Source: Candidatus Aminicenantota bacterium (lineage in GTDB: Bacteria > Acidobacteriota > Aminicenantia > UBA2199). Taken from it: a stretch of DNA of 38,301 nucleotides. This document shows, piece by piece, positions 15,034 through 23,991 of the stretch. The stretch is taken from contig WVZO01000400.1 of the NCBI GenBank assembly GCA_011772425.1, forward strand, positions 47,756 through 86,056. The letters run 5' to 3'. The position numbers and the translations under genes are program-made. Position 1 is the stretch's first letter, and each line of letters opens with the position of its first letter. A model generated the notes under the pieces. The model was given only the letters and a program-made list of their open reading frames with translations. It was not told where the DNA came from and did no database searches.

Positions 15034-15513
15034 ATGGAATTGAAAAAAAATTTTGTTCTGTCAATCTTAAAAGGGTTGGATATATTTTCAGACCTGGATG
15101 AACAGGCCCTGACGGAGTTGGGTCATCTGTTCAAAGAACGTATATATGACCAGAAAGAAGTCATATTTGAGGAAGGCAGTATAGGAAACTCCATGATGGT
15201 CATCGCTTCCGGTGAGGTCCGCATCTCCCAGATACCCGACCCCAAAACCGAAGAAGCACTGGTGATATTGAAAAAAGGTGATGTGTTTGGCGAAATGGGG
15301 TTGTTGGATGATTTACCCAGGTCGGCTACCCCAATTGCCCATACCAATGTCATTACCCTTGAAATCAGCCGTGACGATTTTTTAAATTATGTCCTGAAAA
15401 ATTGTGAAAACGGCGTTAAAATACTCCTCAAATTGTCCAGGACATTGTCTTTACGCTTGAGAGAGACAGATGCGAAATTAAAGGCCTTTGTCAGCCTTTC
15501 CCAATGGCTGTAA
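15034..15513 (+). CDS. Single-domain cyclic nucleotide-binding protein (Crp-like sensor without DNA-binding domain)
   Basis: A 159-residue protein consisting almost wholly of one cNMP-binding domain: FSDLDEQALTELGHLFKERI, the KEVIFEEGSIGNSMMVIASG beta-roll and the phosphate-binding cassette GDVFGEMGLLDDLPRSATPI. In that cassette the Glu and the Arg-Ser pair are the cNMP contacts, so it can probably bind ligand. No helix-turn-helix follows; the last 30 residues are a C-helix (ILLKLSRTLSLRLRE). It may regulate a partner protein by contact. No operon partner is evident. Confidence 0.88.
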   Translation: MELKKNFVLSILKGLDIFSDLDEQALTELGHLFKERIYDQKEVIFEEGSIGNSMMVIASGEVRISQIPDPKTEEALVILKKGDVFGEMGLLDDLPRSATPIAHTNVITLEISRDDFLNYVLKNCENGVKILLKLSRTLSLRLRETDAKLKAFVSLSQWL

Positions 15514-15544
15514 CACGTTTACAGATGCTGCGTAAAGTGTTTAG

Positions 15545-15650
15545 AAAAATTTGAATTGGTAATAAGCTTTATTGTTTTGGTCATTTGGATTTTGGTAATT
15601 CGAATTTGTTTCGAATTTCGATATTAGAATTTCGAATTTACTCCTTGTCC
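15545..15650 (+). repeat. Partial copy of the MITE-like element
   Basis: The stretch with ATTCGAATTTGTTTCGAATT and TCGATATTAGAATTTCG parallels 6195-6262 inside the 5980-6278 element, including the following ctccttgtccgt versus cttatccgt. The terminal CTAGTGTC repeats are missing, so it is a degraded or partial copy between the CNB and M14 genes. Confidence 0.6.
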
Positions 15651-15676
15651 GTGGCTGAAAACATCCAGGAGGTAAA

Positions 15677-18235
15677 ATGATTAAGAAACACCTGACTGCT
15701 ATTTTGATTACACTTGTCATTGCCACATTGGTGGTGGGAATAGGCAGTGATATTGAAACACCAGAAAAATTCCTGGGTTTTAAACCGGGAACCGATAAAG
15801 AACTCGCCCACTACAACAAAATTAAAGAGTATTTTATGAAAGTTGCCCAGGAGTCGCCGCGGGTCAACACCTATGTAATCGGGAAAACCACGTTAAAAAA
15901 CGATATGATAATGGCAGTGATATCATCTGCTGAAAATATGAAAAACCTTGACAGATATAAAGAAATCAGCCGCAAATTGTCGTTAGCAGAAGTGGATGAG
16001 AAGGAAGCCCGGGAATTGGCAGCCCGGGGCAAACCTATTGTATTTATTACCTGTAATCTGCATTCCAATGAAATCGGTTCTTCCCAGATGGCCATGGAAA
16101 TACTCTACCGGATGGCTGTGGATAATTCTGACGAAACTATGAAGATATTGAATAATATTATCTTTGTGCTAATTCCTTCTGTCAATCCTGACGGTCAGAT
16201 CATGACCGTAGAATGGTACTATAAGTACAAAGGCAGCAAATATGAAGGGACTTACCTGCCTTATCTCTATCATTGGTATGCCGGTCATGACAACAACCGG
16301 GACTGGTTTAAAATCAATTTGAAAGAGACCTGGAATGTTACCAGGGAACTTTATTTTAATTGGTTCCCCCAGGTATTGGTAGATGAGCACCAGATGGGGA
16401 GTTCCGGTGACCGGTTTTATATTCCTCCCTTAGCCGACCCCCCCAGCCCGGGGTTGCATCCTCTGGTGTGGCGGTCCATTAATTTGTTCGGTTCCGGGAT
16501 TGCCTTTGACCTGGAGAAACGGGATTACGCCGGTGTAGCCTCCCGCGGATTCTTTATGGGCTGGTGGATCGGGGCATTGGATGACTCTGCATGGTTTCAT
16601 AATGTACCTGGCATTCTTTTTGAAGCCGCTTCTGTGCGTATTGCTTCCCCTATCTATGTTGAACCTGAAGAAGTTCGCAGCGGTACCAACCGGCTCAATG
16701 AAGAGCGGATGTTCAGTCCTAATCCCTGGAAAGGAGGTTGGTGGCGATTGGGCGATATTGTTAACTATGATTACTATGCCACCCTTTCGGTCCTGGACAC
16801 TGCAGCCACACACAGCGAAGAATTACTATTCAATTCCTATAAAATGGCCGCAGATAATATAAAAAAAGGCAAAACCGAACCGCCTTTTGCTTATGTGGTT
16901 CCTAAAAACCAATGGGACCCCATGACTGCTGAAAAATATATCAAAACGCTGCGTAAATCCAACATCAAGGTGTACAAACTGACATCTCCTCTTCAAACCG
17001 GCAATCACTATTTTGCTGCGGGTTCGTATGTGATTCCCCTGGCCCAACCCTATCGTGGTTTTGCTAAAAATATCCTGGAACGGCAGCGTTACCCGGATGT
17101 ACGAAGAAGTTCCAAAGATTCCCGCGTTTTACCATACGACGGTGCCGGTTGGACCCTTCACCTGGGAATGGGCGTGAAGGCAAAAGAAGTTAAATATCCC
17201 TTCAAAGCTGAAATGGTACCGGTACAACTGGACGAGGTATACAAACAACCCCTCCCGGAAACCATCCAGGAGTATGTTGTACTTGATGCCCGATATAACA
17301 ACTCCTTTCTTGCTGCATCGGCGCTGCTGAAAAAAGGGGTCAATGTGTGGAGGAACTATGACAGCCCGGAGGTTGCAAAAGGTGCTTTTATTGTAAAAAA
17401 ATCCGCATCCCTTGACACACTGAAAGAAATCAACCGCACCATGCCTTTGCTGATTAGCAGTCACAACGAATTGCCGCTGGAAAAATTTAAAAAACTAAAA
17501 CCCTTTAAAGTAGCACTGTACCAGAATTGGGGCCACAATATGAAAGAAGGATGGACCCGGTATGTATTCGATGAGTTCAAAATCAATTACGATACGGTTC
17601 ACCCCAAAGATTTTCAAAAGAAAAACGTTTTAAAGAAGTATGATGTGGTGGTGTTTGTGGGGGCCTCCAAGACTGAGATCGAATCCGGCAAACCGCCCAA
17701 GAAATGGGAAAGATGGACCACTCCCCTGCCGCCGGAGTACACCGGTGGTATTGAAAAAAAAGGCAAAACCGCTTTAGAAGAATTTCTTAAAGCCGGAAAA
17801 ACCCTTATATTCGTGGAAAGCTCCTGTGAATATGCCCTGGATACCTTTAAGCTTCCCATAAGTAACATTGCCAAAGATAATTCAAAAATCGTCTGCCCGG
17901 GTTCTTATTTGGAAGTGGAGATCAAGGAATCGGAACTCACGATGGGAATGGGCCCCAGGGCTGCAGTTTATTACTATGAAGACCCTGTATTCAGTACCTC
18001 TTTGCCCAGGAGTTCTGCCCAGAAACGGCGTACCCCGGTGACCTTTGGCAGGCGGGATTTACTCTTATCCGGTGCGCTTGAAGGTGAAAACCAACTTATA
18101 AGAAAAGCCCTTGTGGTGGATTTTTTTACTGGTGGAGGACGGATTATCCTTATGGGGCCGGATATGATGTACCGCGCCCAGAGTGAAGGCACCTATAAAA
18201 TCATGTTCAACTCTCTATTTACCGCAGCCCGGTGA
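15677..18235 (+). CDS. Secreted M14-family zinc carboxypeptidase
   Basis: An 852-residue protein with signal peptide MIKKHLTAILITLVIATLVV and a strong GGAGGTAAA ribosome site. The zinc site is clear: TCNLHSNEIGSSQ (HxxE) and later DEHQMGSSGDRF (His). The substrate region NPDGQ and a catalytic-Glu candidate in PGILFEAASVRI follow. The catalytic domain occupies roughly residues 30-400. Then come beta-rich sequence and a C-terminal Rossmann-like segment (FKVALYQNWGHNMKEGWTRY) resembling the glutamine-amidotransferase-like domains seen in large M14 proteins. It probably degrades exported or external peptides, in keeping with the M20 enzyme upstream. Confidence 0.88.
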   Translation: MIKKHLTAILITLVIATLVVGIGSDIETPEKFLGFKPGTDKELAHYNKIKEYFMKVAQESPRVNTYVIGKTTLKNDMIMAVISSAENMKNLDRYKEISRKLSLAEVDEKEARELAARGKPIVFITCNLHSNEIGSSQMAMEILYRMAVDNSDETMKILNNIIFVLIPSVNPDGQIMTVEWYYKYKGSKYEGTYLPYLYHWYAGHDNNRDWFKINLKETWNVTRELYFNWFPQVLVDEHQMGSSGDRFYIPPLADPPSPGLHPLVWRSINLFGSGIAFDLEKRDYAGVASRGFFMGWWIGALDDSAWFHNVPGILFEAASVRIASPIYVEPEEVRSGTNRLNEERMFSPNPWKGGWWRLGDIVNYDYYATLSVLDTAATHSEELLFNSYKMAADNIKKGKTEPPFAYVVPKNQWDPMTAEKYIKTLRKSNIKVYKLTSPLQTGNHYFAAGSYVIPLAQPYRGFAKNILERQRYPDVRRSSKDSRVLPYDGAGWTLHLGMGVKAKEVKYPFKAEMVPVQLDEVYKQPLPETIQEYVVLDARYNNSFLAASALLKKGVNVWRNYDSPEVAKGAFIVKKSASLDTLKEINRTMPLLISSHNELPLEKFKKLKPFKVALYQNWGHNMKEGWTRYVFDEFKINYDTVHPKDFQKKNVLKKYDVVVFVGASKTEIESGKPPKKWERWTTPLPPEYTGGIEKKGKTALEEFLKAGKTLIFVESSCEYALDTFKLPISNIAKDNSKIVCPGSYLEVEIKESELTMGMGPRAAVYYYEDPVFSTSLPRSSAQKRRTPVTFGRRDLLLSGALEGENQLIRKALVVDFFTGGGRIILMGPDMMYRAQSEGTYKIMFNSLFTAAR

Positions 18236-18244
18236 GAGAAACCC

Positions 18245-18265
18245 AGTTGGCAGTTGGCAGTTGGC
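18245..18265 (+). repeat. Three AGTTGGC heptamers in the M14-radical SAM junction
   Basis: Three exact AGTTGGC units fill the 31-bp gap between the M14 stop and the radical SAM start, in the place where a ribosome site should be. Confidence 0.9.
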
Positions 18266-18266
18266 A

Positions 18267-19157
18267 ATGAAGGAAAAGATTCGTTTTTTCCATGATAAAT
18301 ACAGCCCCTGTTGTCTGTGCCCCCGGCAGTGCGGTGCAGAAAGGGAAAAGAATAAAGCTGGAGTATGTGGGGCCAGAAAGGATGTAAAAGTTGCCTCTTA
18401 CAATATACACAGTGGCGAAGAACCGCCGGTGTCAGGCACCCGCGGCTCCGGGACCGTTTTTTTCTCCGGCTGTACGTTAAAATGCATATATTGCCAGAAT
18501 TACCCTATTTCTCATCTCTTGAACGGGGAATTTTATTCCATTGAAGAACTCTCAGACATATTTTTGCATCTCCAAACCAGGGGTGCTCACAACATCAACC
18601 TGGTTACCGCCACCCCTTACCTTTATCACATTGTTCATGCCCTTTCCCTGGCCTCTCAAAAAGGACTGAACATTCCCATTGTTTATAACACCAGCGGTTA
18701 TGAGCGGCCGGAAATTGTAACCGCTTTGAATGACTCCATCGATGTATACATGCCTGATTTAAAATACGCGGACAGTGAAGTTTCCCTTAAATATACCGGG
18801 GTAAGTAATTACCTGGAATATGCCTATCCTGCCATAGAGGAAATGTTTAAGCAGGTGGGGCTGCTGCAAATGGATGAGGAGGGCATTGCCCGCAAAGGTC
18901 TTATCCTTCGCCACCTGATTTTACCCCAGAATATTGAAAATTCCAAAAAAGTATTAAAGATTATCTCTGAAAGTCCTTTTAGAGATTCGCATTTAAGCCT
19001 GATGAGTCAATATTTTCCTGCTTATAAAGCTGCCCAGGAACCGGAAATCAACCGGTGTCTCTACCCGGAGGAATACCAAGAAGTAAAGGACTACGCGCTT
19101 GAATTGGGATTCTCCACTGGTTGGTTCCAGGATATGGATGCGCAAGGAGGAGCGTGA
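18267..19157 (+). CDS. PflX/COG1313-like radical SAM protein
   Basis: A 296-residue protein. The cluster motif SGCTLKCIYCQNYP is the CX3CX2C that binds the 4Fe-4S cluster and SAM. An N-terminal cysteine-rich segment (CCLCPRQCGAEREKNKAGVC) is typical of the PflA-like COG1313 group, which is thought to activate or modify partner enzymes; the substrate is unknown. The end of the barrel (LIRHLILPQNIENSKKVL-like, then LSLMSQYFPAYKA) is complete. I chose the ATG at 18267 because the cysteine segment follows within 20 residues; an upstream in-frame start (18183) would lie inside the M14 gene. It is probably cotranscribed with that gene, with initiation poorly placed behind the heptamer repeat. Confidence 0.85.
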   Translation: MKEKIRFFHDKYSPCCLCPRQCGAEREKNKAGVCGARKDVKVASYNIHSGEEPPVSGTRGSGTVFFSGCTLKCIYCQNYPISHLLNGEFYSIEELSDIFLHLQTRGAHNINLVTATPYLYHIVHALSLASQKGLNIPIVYNTSGYERPEIVTALNDSIDVYMPDLKYADSEVSLKYTGVSNYLEYAYPAIEEMFKQVGLLQMDEEGIARKGLILRHLILPQNIENSKKVLKIISESPFRDSHLSLMSQYFPAYKAAQEPEINRCLYPEEYQEVKDYALELGFSTGWFQDMDAQGGA

Positions 19158-19217
19158 GGACCATTTTCATTTTTAATTTTTAATTTATCATTTTTCGTTT
19201 TTAATTTCTTACCTTAC

Positions 19218-20072
19218 CTACCTGGTCAATTGGGTATTGATTTTTTCTAGTGCCTCAAGGGCCCCTGTGGGGATACTGATTTGTCCGGGAGGCACATTGG
19301 GTTCCCTGGTATTAATGCGGATCAGGGTAGCACCGTAAGTGGATGCAATACTTTCCGATGTCATGCGCACGGTAGGAACACCGGTACCAGCACCGATTTC
19401 GACAACAGCGATTCGGGTCTTGGCATTCTCTTGCAGCCACTGCCGGAACCGGGATTGTTGACTTTCTGTTCGATACGGCAGCCAGCTCCAGTCTCCGAAC
19501 ATGAGGATATTAGGCCGGGCCAGTTCCTGGCATATGGGACATTGAGGCAAAGGTTCTTTTGCTTTCATCGTGGTTTCGTCCACGGTAACAATCACCTTAT
19601 CTGCCCTCCATATGGTAGTATTGCATCCGCCAGCGCGAGTACATTGCAGGTGGTGGATGGAACCGTGACATTCCAAAATGTGCGATTCATCAAAATCCGC
19701 CTTTTGGAATTGTCCATCCACATTAGAAGTGAAGACAAAATAACCGCCGGGTTTTGACTCTCCCCATTTCAACAGGAGATCAAAACCTTTATGGGGAATT
19801 GTTTTCCTGTAGAGGTTCAGGCGGTGGCCATAGAATCCCCACGCCAGTTCAGGGTCCTGGTCGAACCAGGCAGGATTAGCCAGGTCGATAAAACGTAGTC
19901 CCAATTTGGCAAAAGGGGGATAGGCTTCCCAGAATCCTTTGTTGCCGCGAAAATCCGGGAGCCCGGAGTCTACGCCAATGCCAGAGCCTGCGCACACCAA
20001 CAACGCATCGGAATTGGCAATGGCATCTGCTGCGTTTGAGATTAACGTTCCTCTGTCTGCTTTAGCCTTCAT
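19218..20072 (-). CDS. Sir2-family NAD-dependent protein deacylase
   Basis: A 284-residue sirtuin. The NAD loop is CAGSGIGVDSGLPDFRG (about residues 27-43), followed by TSNVDGQFQ with Asn117, catalytic His136 in ECHGSIHHLQC, and a zinc module C144-x5-C150 ... C178-x2-C181. GAGTGVPTVRM near 228 supplies the late nucleotide contacts. GSG replaces the common GAG in the first loop. It removes acyl groups from lysine using NAD. A GGGAG ribosome site precedes the ATG at 20070-20072. It faces clpS across a divergent promoter region. It is not part of the SIR2-like operon at 32394. Confidence 0.9.
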   Translation of the reverse strand: MKAKADRGTLISNAADAIANSDALLVCAGSGIGVDSGLPDFRGNKGFWEAYPPFAKLGLRFIDLANPAWFDQDPELAWGFYGHRLNLYRKTIPHKGFDLLLKWGESKPGGYFVFTSNVDGQFQKADFDESHILECHGSIHHLQCTRAGGCNTTIWRADKVIVTVDETTMKAKEPLPQCPICQELARPNILMFGDWSWLPYRTESQQSRFRQWLQENAKTRIAVVEIGAGTGVPTVRMTSESIASTYGATLIRINTREPNVPPGQISIPTGALEALEKINTQLTR

Positions 20073-20187
20073 GTGGCGCTCCCTTTAAACCGGATAAATT
20101 TTTGATTTTTTAGTTTGAAAGCCCTGGCTATCCCAGGAAGTAGAAAGAAGCCTTATCTTTCTCTAAGGATTTTTCCAGGAAGGATTG

Positions 20188-20216
20188 ACTATAATACGAA
20201 TTAAAGGTTTTGTCAA
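20188..20216 (-). promoter_or_regulatory. Sigma70 promoter for the sirtuin gene
   Basis: On the minus strand TTGACA (20211-20216), a 17-bp spacer and TATAGT (20188-20193). The leader would be about 110 nt. Confidence 0.7.
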
Positions 20217-20264
20217 GAAAAAAACATTAACATTATTTTAGTAAAAATTTTTGACCATTTCATT

Positions 20265-20293
20265 TTGACATGAGCTTGCGGAAGTGATATAAT
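20265..20293 (+). promoter_or_regulatory. Perfect-consensus sigma70 promoter for clpS-clpA
   Basis: TTGACA (20265-20270), a 17-bp spacer and TATAAT (20288-20293), matching consensus at all positions. The start would be near 20300, which leaves GGAGGT in the leader before the ATG at 20319. Confidence 0.85.
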
Positions 20294-20318
20294 TCTTTCG
20301 GTAAAAATGGAGGTACGT

Positions 20319-20642
20319 ATGGGTAAAGGAGCCGATGCAAGTGAGGTTCTGCCCGGCAGCGTTAAAGTTGCTCCAGACATCAAAGTAAAAAAACCCAGGA
20401 TGTATCGGGTTATTCTTTACAATGACGATTATACCTCTATGGAATTTGTGGTGAGTATCCTGATAGTAATTTTTGATAAACCCGCTGCAGAAGCCACCAA
20501 GATCATGTTGGATGTTCACAATAACGGGCGGGGCATATGCGGCGTCTATACCTATGATATTGCCGTCACCAAAATTAAACAAGTTCATTTCGAAGCCCAA
20601 AAAGAAGGGTTCCCACTGCGATGTGGGTATGAGGAAGCCTAA
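20319..20642 (+). CDS. clpS: Clp protease adaptor ClpS
   Basis: A 107-residue protein with the ClpS core: YRVILYNDDYTSMEFVVSIL, then LDVHNNGRGICGVYTYDIAV. The Asn-Asp-Asp stretch and the MEFV segment form the pocket that holds N-degron residues. ClpS hands N-end-rule substrates to ClpA. I start it at 20319, not at the ATG at 20307, because GGAGGT (20309-20314) lies between them and would otherwise be inside the gene. clpA follows after 16 bp. The first 25 residues are the flexible extension that enters ClpA. Confidence 0.93.
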   Translation: MGKGADASEVLPGSVKVAPDIKVKKPRMYRVILYNDDYTSMEFVVSILIVIFDKPAAEATKIMLDVHNNGRGICGVYTYDIAVTKIKQVHFEAQKEGFPLRCGYEEA

Positions 20643-20658
20643 ATAAAGAGAAAGACCA

Positions 20659-23103
20659 ATGCGAGTAACAGAAGAATTAAACAATATAATAACTGCGGCG
20701 TATTCGGAAGCCAAAGCCAGGGCACACGAATACGTAACACCAGAGCATATCCTGTATGCATCATTGTTCTTCAACAGCGGCAATCGAATCATTACCGCTT
20801 GCGGAGGTGATGTAAACCGGTTAAAAAAGGAATTGGAAAATTTCTTCAAATCCGGATATATCCCGGTAAAAGAAGGAAGGGAGCCGGTTCAATCCGAAGG
20901 ATTCCAGAATGTGGTGGAACGGGCCATGCTCCATGTGGTATCATCCGGGAAAGAAACCCTGGATATCGGTGATATGTATGCAGCATTCTATTTTGAAAAA
21001 GATTCCTTTGCCGTTGCCTTCCTGGAACAAGAAGGAATTTCCCGTCTAAATATACTGAACTATATCTCCCACGGTATTTCTGTGATACCGGATTCCGGAC
21101 TTGGTGACACCGATGCTGACGATATAGTAGACGCATCAGAATCAGACATAGAAGGAGAGGAAGAAGTCGAAAGGGACGAAGGGAAACGAAAAAAGAAAAA
21201 ACGAAAATTCCTTGAGTCCTTTACCACTGAATTGACTGCCAAGGCGGCCAGAGATGAAATCGATCCCATCATCGGACGCGAAGATATCATTTCCAGGACA
21301 ATCCAGGTATTGTGCCGCAGGATAAAAAACAACCCGGTTCATGTGGGTGAACCGGGTGTAGGTAAAACAGCTATTACCGAAGGATTGGCACGATTGGTTG
21401 CCGAGGACAAAGTCCCCCATATTATTAAAGGTTCCAAGATTTTCATGCTGGACATGGGTGGATTGCTGGCCGGCACAAAATACAGGGGGGACTTTGAAGA
21501 ACGGATGAAGCGAGTCATTAATGAACTGCTGCAAGAAGAAAAAGCCATCCTGTTTATCGATGAAATCCACAACGTGGTGGGAGCCGGTGCTGTGTCCGGC
21601 GGGTCCATGGATGCATCAAATATATTAAAACCCGCACTTTCTGTTGGGAAACTCCAGTGTATCGGTACCACCACCTATGAAGAGTACAAAAAGTATTTTG
21701 AAAAGGACCGTGCCCTGTCCCGGCGCTTCCAGAAAATCGAAATCCCCGAACCTACCCCGGACGAAACCTATGAAATCCTGGTGGGAATACGGGACCGCTA
21801 TGAAGACTATCACAATGTTAAGTATACCGATGATGCTTTACGAACAGCCGTGGACCTATCGGCAAAATACATCAATGACCGGTATTTGCCTGACAAAGCC
21901 ATCGATGTTATCGATGAAGCCGGTGCCTGGATCGCCATGAATAAAATGGAAGCAGACACCAAACGGGTCACTATTGGGGAGAAAGGCATTGAAGAGGTGG
22001 TCTCCAAAATTGCTAAGATTCCTGAAAAAACCGTATCCGAAAACGAAACATCAAAATTGCTACGCCTCGAAGAAGAATTAAAAGAGCAGATTTTCGGCCA
22101 GGATGGGGCAATTGAAGCCGTAGCCCAGGCTATTAAACGTGCCCGTGCCGGGTTCCGGGAACCTGACAAACCCGTGGCCTCACTCCTCTTTGTCGGACCC
22201 ACCGGCGTAGGAAAAACCGAATTATCCCGGCAATTGGCATTGATCCTGGGAATTCCGCTTCATCGTTTTGACATGAGTGAGTACCAGGAGAAGCACACGG
22301 TAGCGAGGTTGATCGGTTCACCCCCCGGATATGTGGGATTCGAACAAGGCGGCCTGCTTACCGATGCCATCCGCAAAACCCCACACTCGGTCTTGCTGTT
22401 GGATGAAATCGAAAAAGCCCACCAGGATATTTTCAATACCCTGCTGCAGATCATGGATTATGCCACGTTAACGGATAATACCGGTAAGAAAGCCGATTTC
22501 AGGAATGTCATTATTATCATGACCTCCAATGCTGGTGCCCGGCAATTGGGCAGGGCCCTCATTGGGTTTGAAGATCGAGCCATCAATACCGGTGCCATTG
22601 ATGAAGCAGTCAAAAAACATTTCGCACCGGAATTCAGGAACCGTCTCGACGGCATTGTTAAATTTAACGGCCTCAATGAAGTGATTGTCGAGCAGATCGT
22701 CAAAAAGAACATCCGGCTGTTTCAAGCCCAGTTGACAGAAAAGGATGTCACCTTAGAAGTCACGGATACATGTTATAAATGGTTAGCCCAAAAGGGATTT
22801 TCTAAGCTCTTTGGTGCCAGGGAAGTAGCCCGGTTGATCCAGGAGAAGGTCAAAACCTGGTTTGTGGATAAGGTATTGTTCGGTGATCTGGTTGACGGAG
22901 GAACAGCGGTTGCACATATTGAAAATGACGAGGTGGTCATTACGGTTAAGAGTAGAAAAACCAGGGCAAAAACAAAAGTAAAAAAAGCAAAAGTAAAGGC
23001 AAAAACAGGAAACGCACCGTCAAAAACGTCGAAAACAAAGCCAAAGTCAACCAGGACCGGGAACGCCCCCAAGAGCAGCGGGGACGGCGTCCCCACCCTA
23101 TAG
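20659..23103 (+). CDS. clpA: ATP-dependent Clp protease ATP-binding subunit ClpA, with an added basic tail
   Basis: An 814-residue unfoldase. The Clp N-domain spans about 1-145. AAA1 has Walker A GEPGVGKT (230-237) and ILFIDEIHNVVGAG. AAA2 has GPTGVGKT (513-520), VLLLDEIEKAHQDI and the arginine finger APEFRNRLD. ALIGFEDR supplies the IGF-type ClpP docking loop, so it pairs with ClpP encoded elsewhere. It is cotranscribed with clpS. After the normal end (about residue 765) a 50-residue Lys/Thr-rich tail (KTRAKTKVKKAKVKAKTG onwards) is appended, whose last codons come from an intergenic-type palindrome (23080-23094). Confidence 0.95.
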   Translation: MRVTEELNNIITAAYSEAKARAHEYVTPEHILYASLFFNSGNRIITACGGDVNRLKKELENFFKSGYIPVKEGREPVQSEGFQNVVERAMLHVVSSGKETLDIGDMYAAFYFEKDSFAVAFLEQEGISRLNILNYISHGISVIPDSGLGDTDADDIVDASESDIEGEEEVERDEGKRKKKKRKFLESFTTELTAKAARDEIDPIIGREDIISRTIQVLCRRIKNNPVHVGEPGVGKTAITEGLARLVAEDKVPHIIKGSKIFMLDMGGLLAGTKYRGDFEERMKRVINELLQEEKAILFIDEIHNVVGAGAVSGGSMDASNILKPALSVGKLQCIGTTTYEEYKKYFEKDRALSRRFQKIEIPEPTPDETYEILVGIRDRYEDYHNVKYTDDALRTAVDLSAKYINDRYLPDKAIDVIDEAGAWIAMNKMEADTKRVTIGEKGIEEVVSKIAKIPEKTVSENETSKLLRLEEELKEQIFGQDGAIEAVAQAIKRARAGFREPDKPVASLLFVGPTGVGKTELSRQLALILGIPLHRFDMSEYQEKHTVARLIGSPPGYVGFEQGGLLTDAIRKTPHSVLLLDEIEKAHQDIFNTLLQIMDYATLTDNTGKKADFRNVIIIMTSNAGARQLGRALIGFEDRAINTGAIDEAVKKHFAPEFRNRLDGIVKFNGLNEVIVEQIVKKNIRLFQAQLTEKDVTLEVTDTCYKWLAQKGFSKLFGAREVARLIQEKVKTWFVDKVLFGDLVDGGTAVAHIENDEVVITVKSRKTRAKTKVKKAKVKAKTGNAPSKTSKTKPKSTRTGNAPKSSGDGVPTL
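23080..23094 (+). repeat. GGGGACG-G-CGTCCCC palindrome inside the clpA 3' end
   Basis: A perfect 7-bp inverted repeat with one centre base, seven bases before the TAG stop. It encodes SGDGVPT. Together with CGGGAACGCCCCC just before, it looks like a spacer repeat that has been translated. Confidence 0.6.
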
Positions 23104-23207
23104 GCTTCGTTCACGACGTTTGAAAAGTACCAACCGGAAAAACGTTGCTTCTTTTTGGGCATTTTACAGAGTATTAATAAAAAAACCTTTATTTATCTTG
23201 ACGGTTT

Positions 23208-23216
23208 TGTTATAAT
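23208..23216 (+). promoter_or_regulatory. Extended -10 promoter for the transaldolase gene
   Basis: TGT followed by TATAAT fits the TGnTATAAT extended -10; the -35 is poor. The leader would be about 55 nt, with GGAGG before the ATG at 23279. Confidence 0.5.
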
Positions 23217-23278
23217 GTAATTTCAAATTGAAAATAATGAAACGACAACGCAGCGAATACGCGAATACGGAGGTTCAA

Positions 23279-23923
23279 ATGAAAATTTTCCTGGATACAG
23301 CAAATCTTGATCAGATCAAGCAAGCAGTAGACTACGGGATTCTCGACGGCGTTACCACAAATCCATCACTAATTTCCAAGGAAAACCAGGAATTTATGCC
23401 ACTGATTAAGGAGATTCTCGCCATTGTCCCGGGTCCGGTTTCCGTGGAAGTAACTGCCACAGATGCGGAAGAGATGATCGAACAAGCTAAAAAATACGCT
23501 GAACTTTCCCATAATGTGGTCATCAAGGTGCCCATCAACCTGGAAGGATTGAGGGTGGTCAAAACCCTGACAGACCTGGAAATAAAGACCAATGTCACGT
23601 TAATCTTTTCATCGCCCCAGGCACTGCTGGCAGCCAAAGCCGGTGCCACGTACGTGTCTCCCTTTGTGGGCCGCATCGACGATATCTCCGGCAGCGGTAT
23701 GGGATTGGTGGAAGAAATCGTACAGGTGTTCTATAACTATGCCATTGAAACCGAAATTATCGTGGCTTCCATCAGACACCCGGTTCACTTTGTCCAGGCC
23801 GCAATGATGGGAGCAGATGTGGCTACCGTTCCTTTCTCAACCCTGGAAAAACTACTCAAGCACCCGCTCACCGACATCGGCATGGAACGATTCCTCAAAG
23901 ACTGGGAAAAAGTCAAGAAATAA
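23279..23923 (+). CDS. tal: Small-type transaldolase (FSA/TalC family)
   Basis: A 214-residue TIM barrel beginning [14 protein letters not shown] with [13 protein letters not shown]. The Schiff-base lysine is in VVIKVPIN, and [20 protein letters not shown] and [15 protein letters not shown] follow. Fructose-6-phosphate aldolase has Gln in the AQVM strand and Tyr in APYVNRID. This protein has Glu (VSVEVTA) and Phe (SPFVGRID) there, the transaldolase combination. It should transfer dihydroxyacetone between sedoheptulose-7-P and glyceraldehyde-3-P in the pentose phosphate pathway. The start at 23279 is set by GGAGG; an in-frame earlier ATG at 23228 would add a 17-residue non-homologous leader. 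Confidence 0.92.
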   Translation: MKIFLDTANLDQIKQAVDYGILDGVTTNPSLISKENQEFMPLIKEILAIVPGPVSVEVTATDAEEMIEQAKKYAELSHNVVIKVPINLEGLRVVKTLTDLEIKTNVTLIFSSPQALLAAKAGATYVSPFVGRIDDISGSGMGLVEEIVQVFYNYAIETEIIVASIRHPVHFVQAAMMGADVATVPFSTLEKLLKHPLTDIGMERFLKDWEKVKK

Positions 23924-23991
23924 ACATATATACTTATAATAATAAGAGAGGATTATTAAAAAGAAAAATCGTCTAAGGGCCGGCAGGTAAA

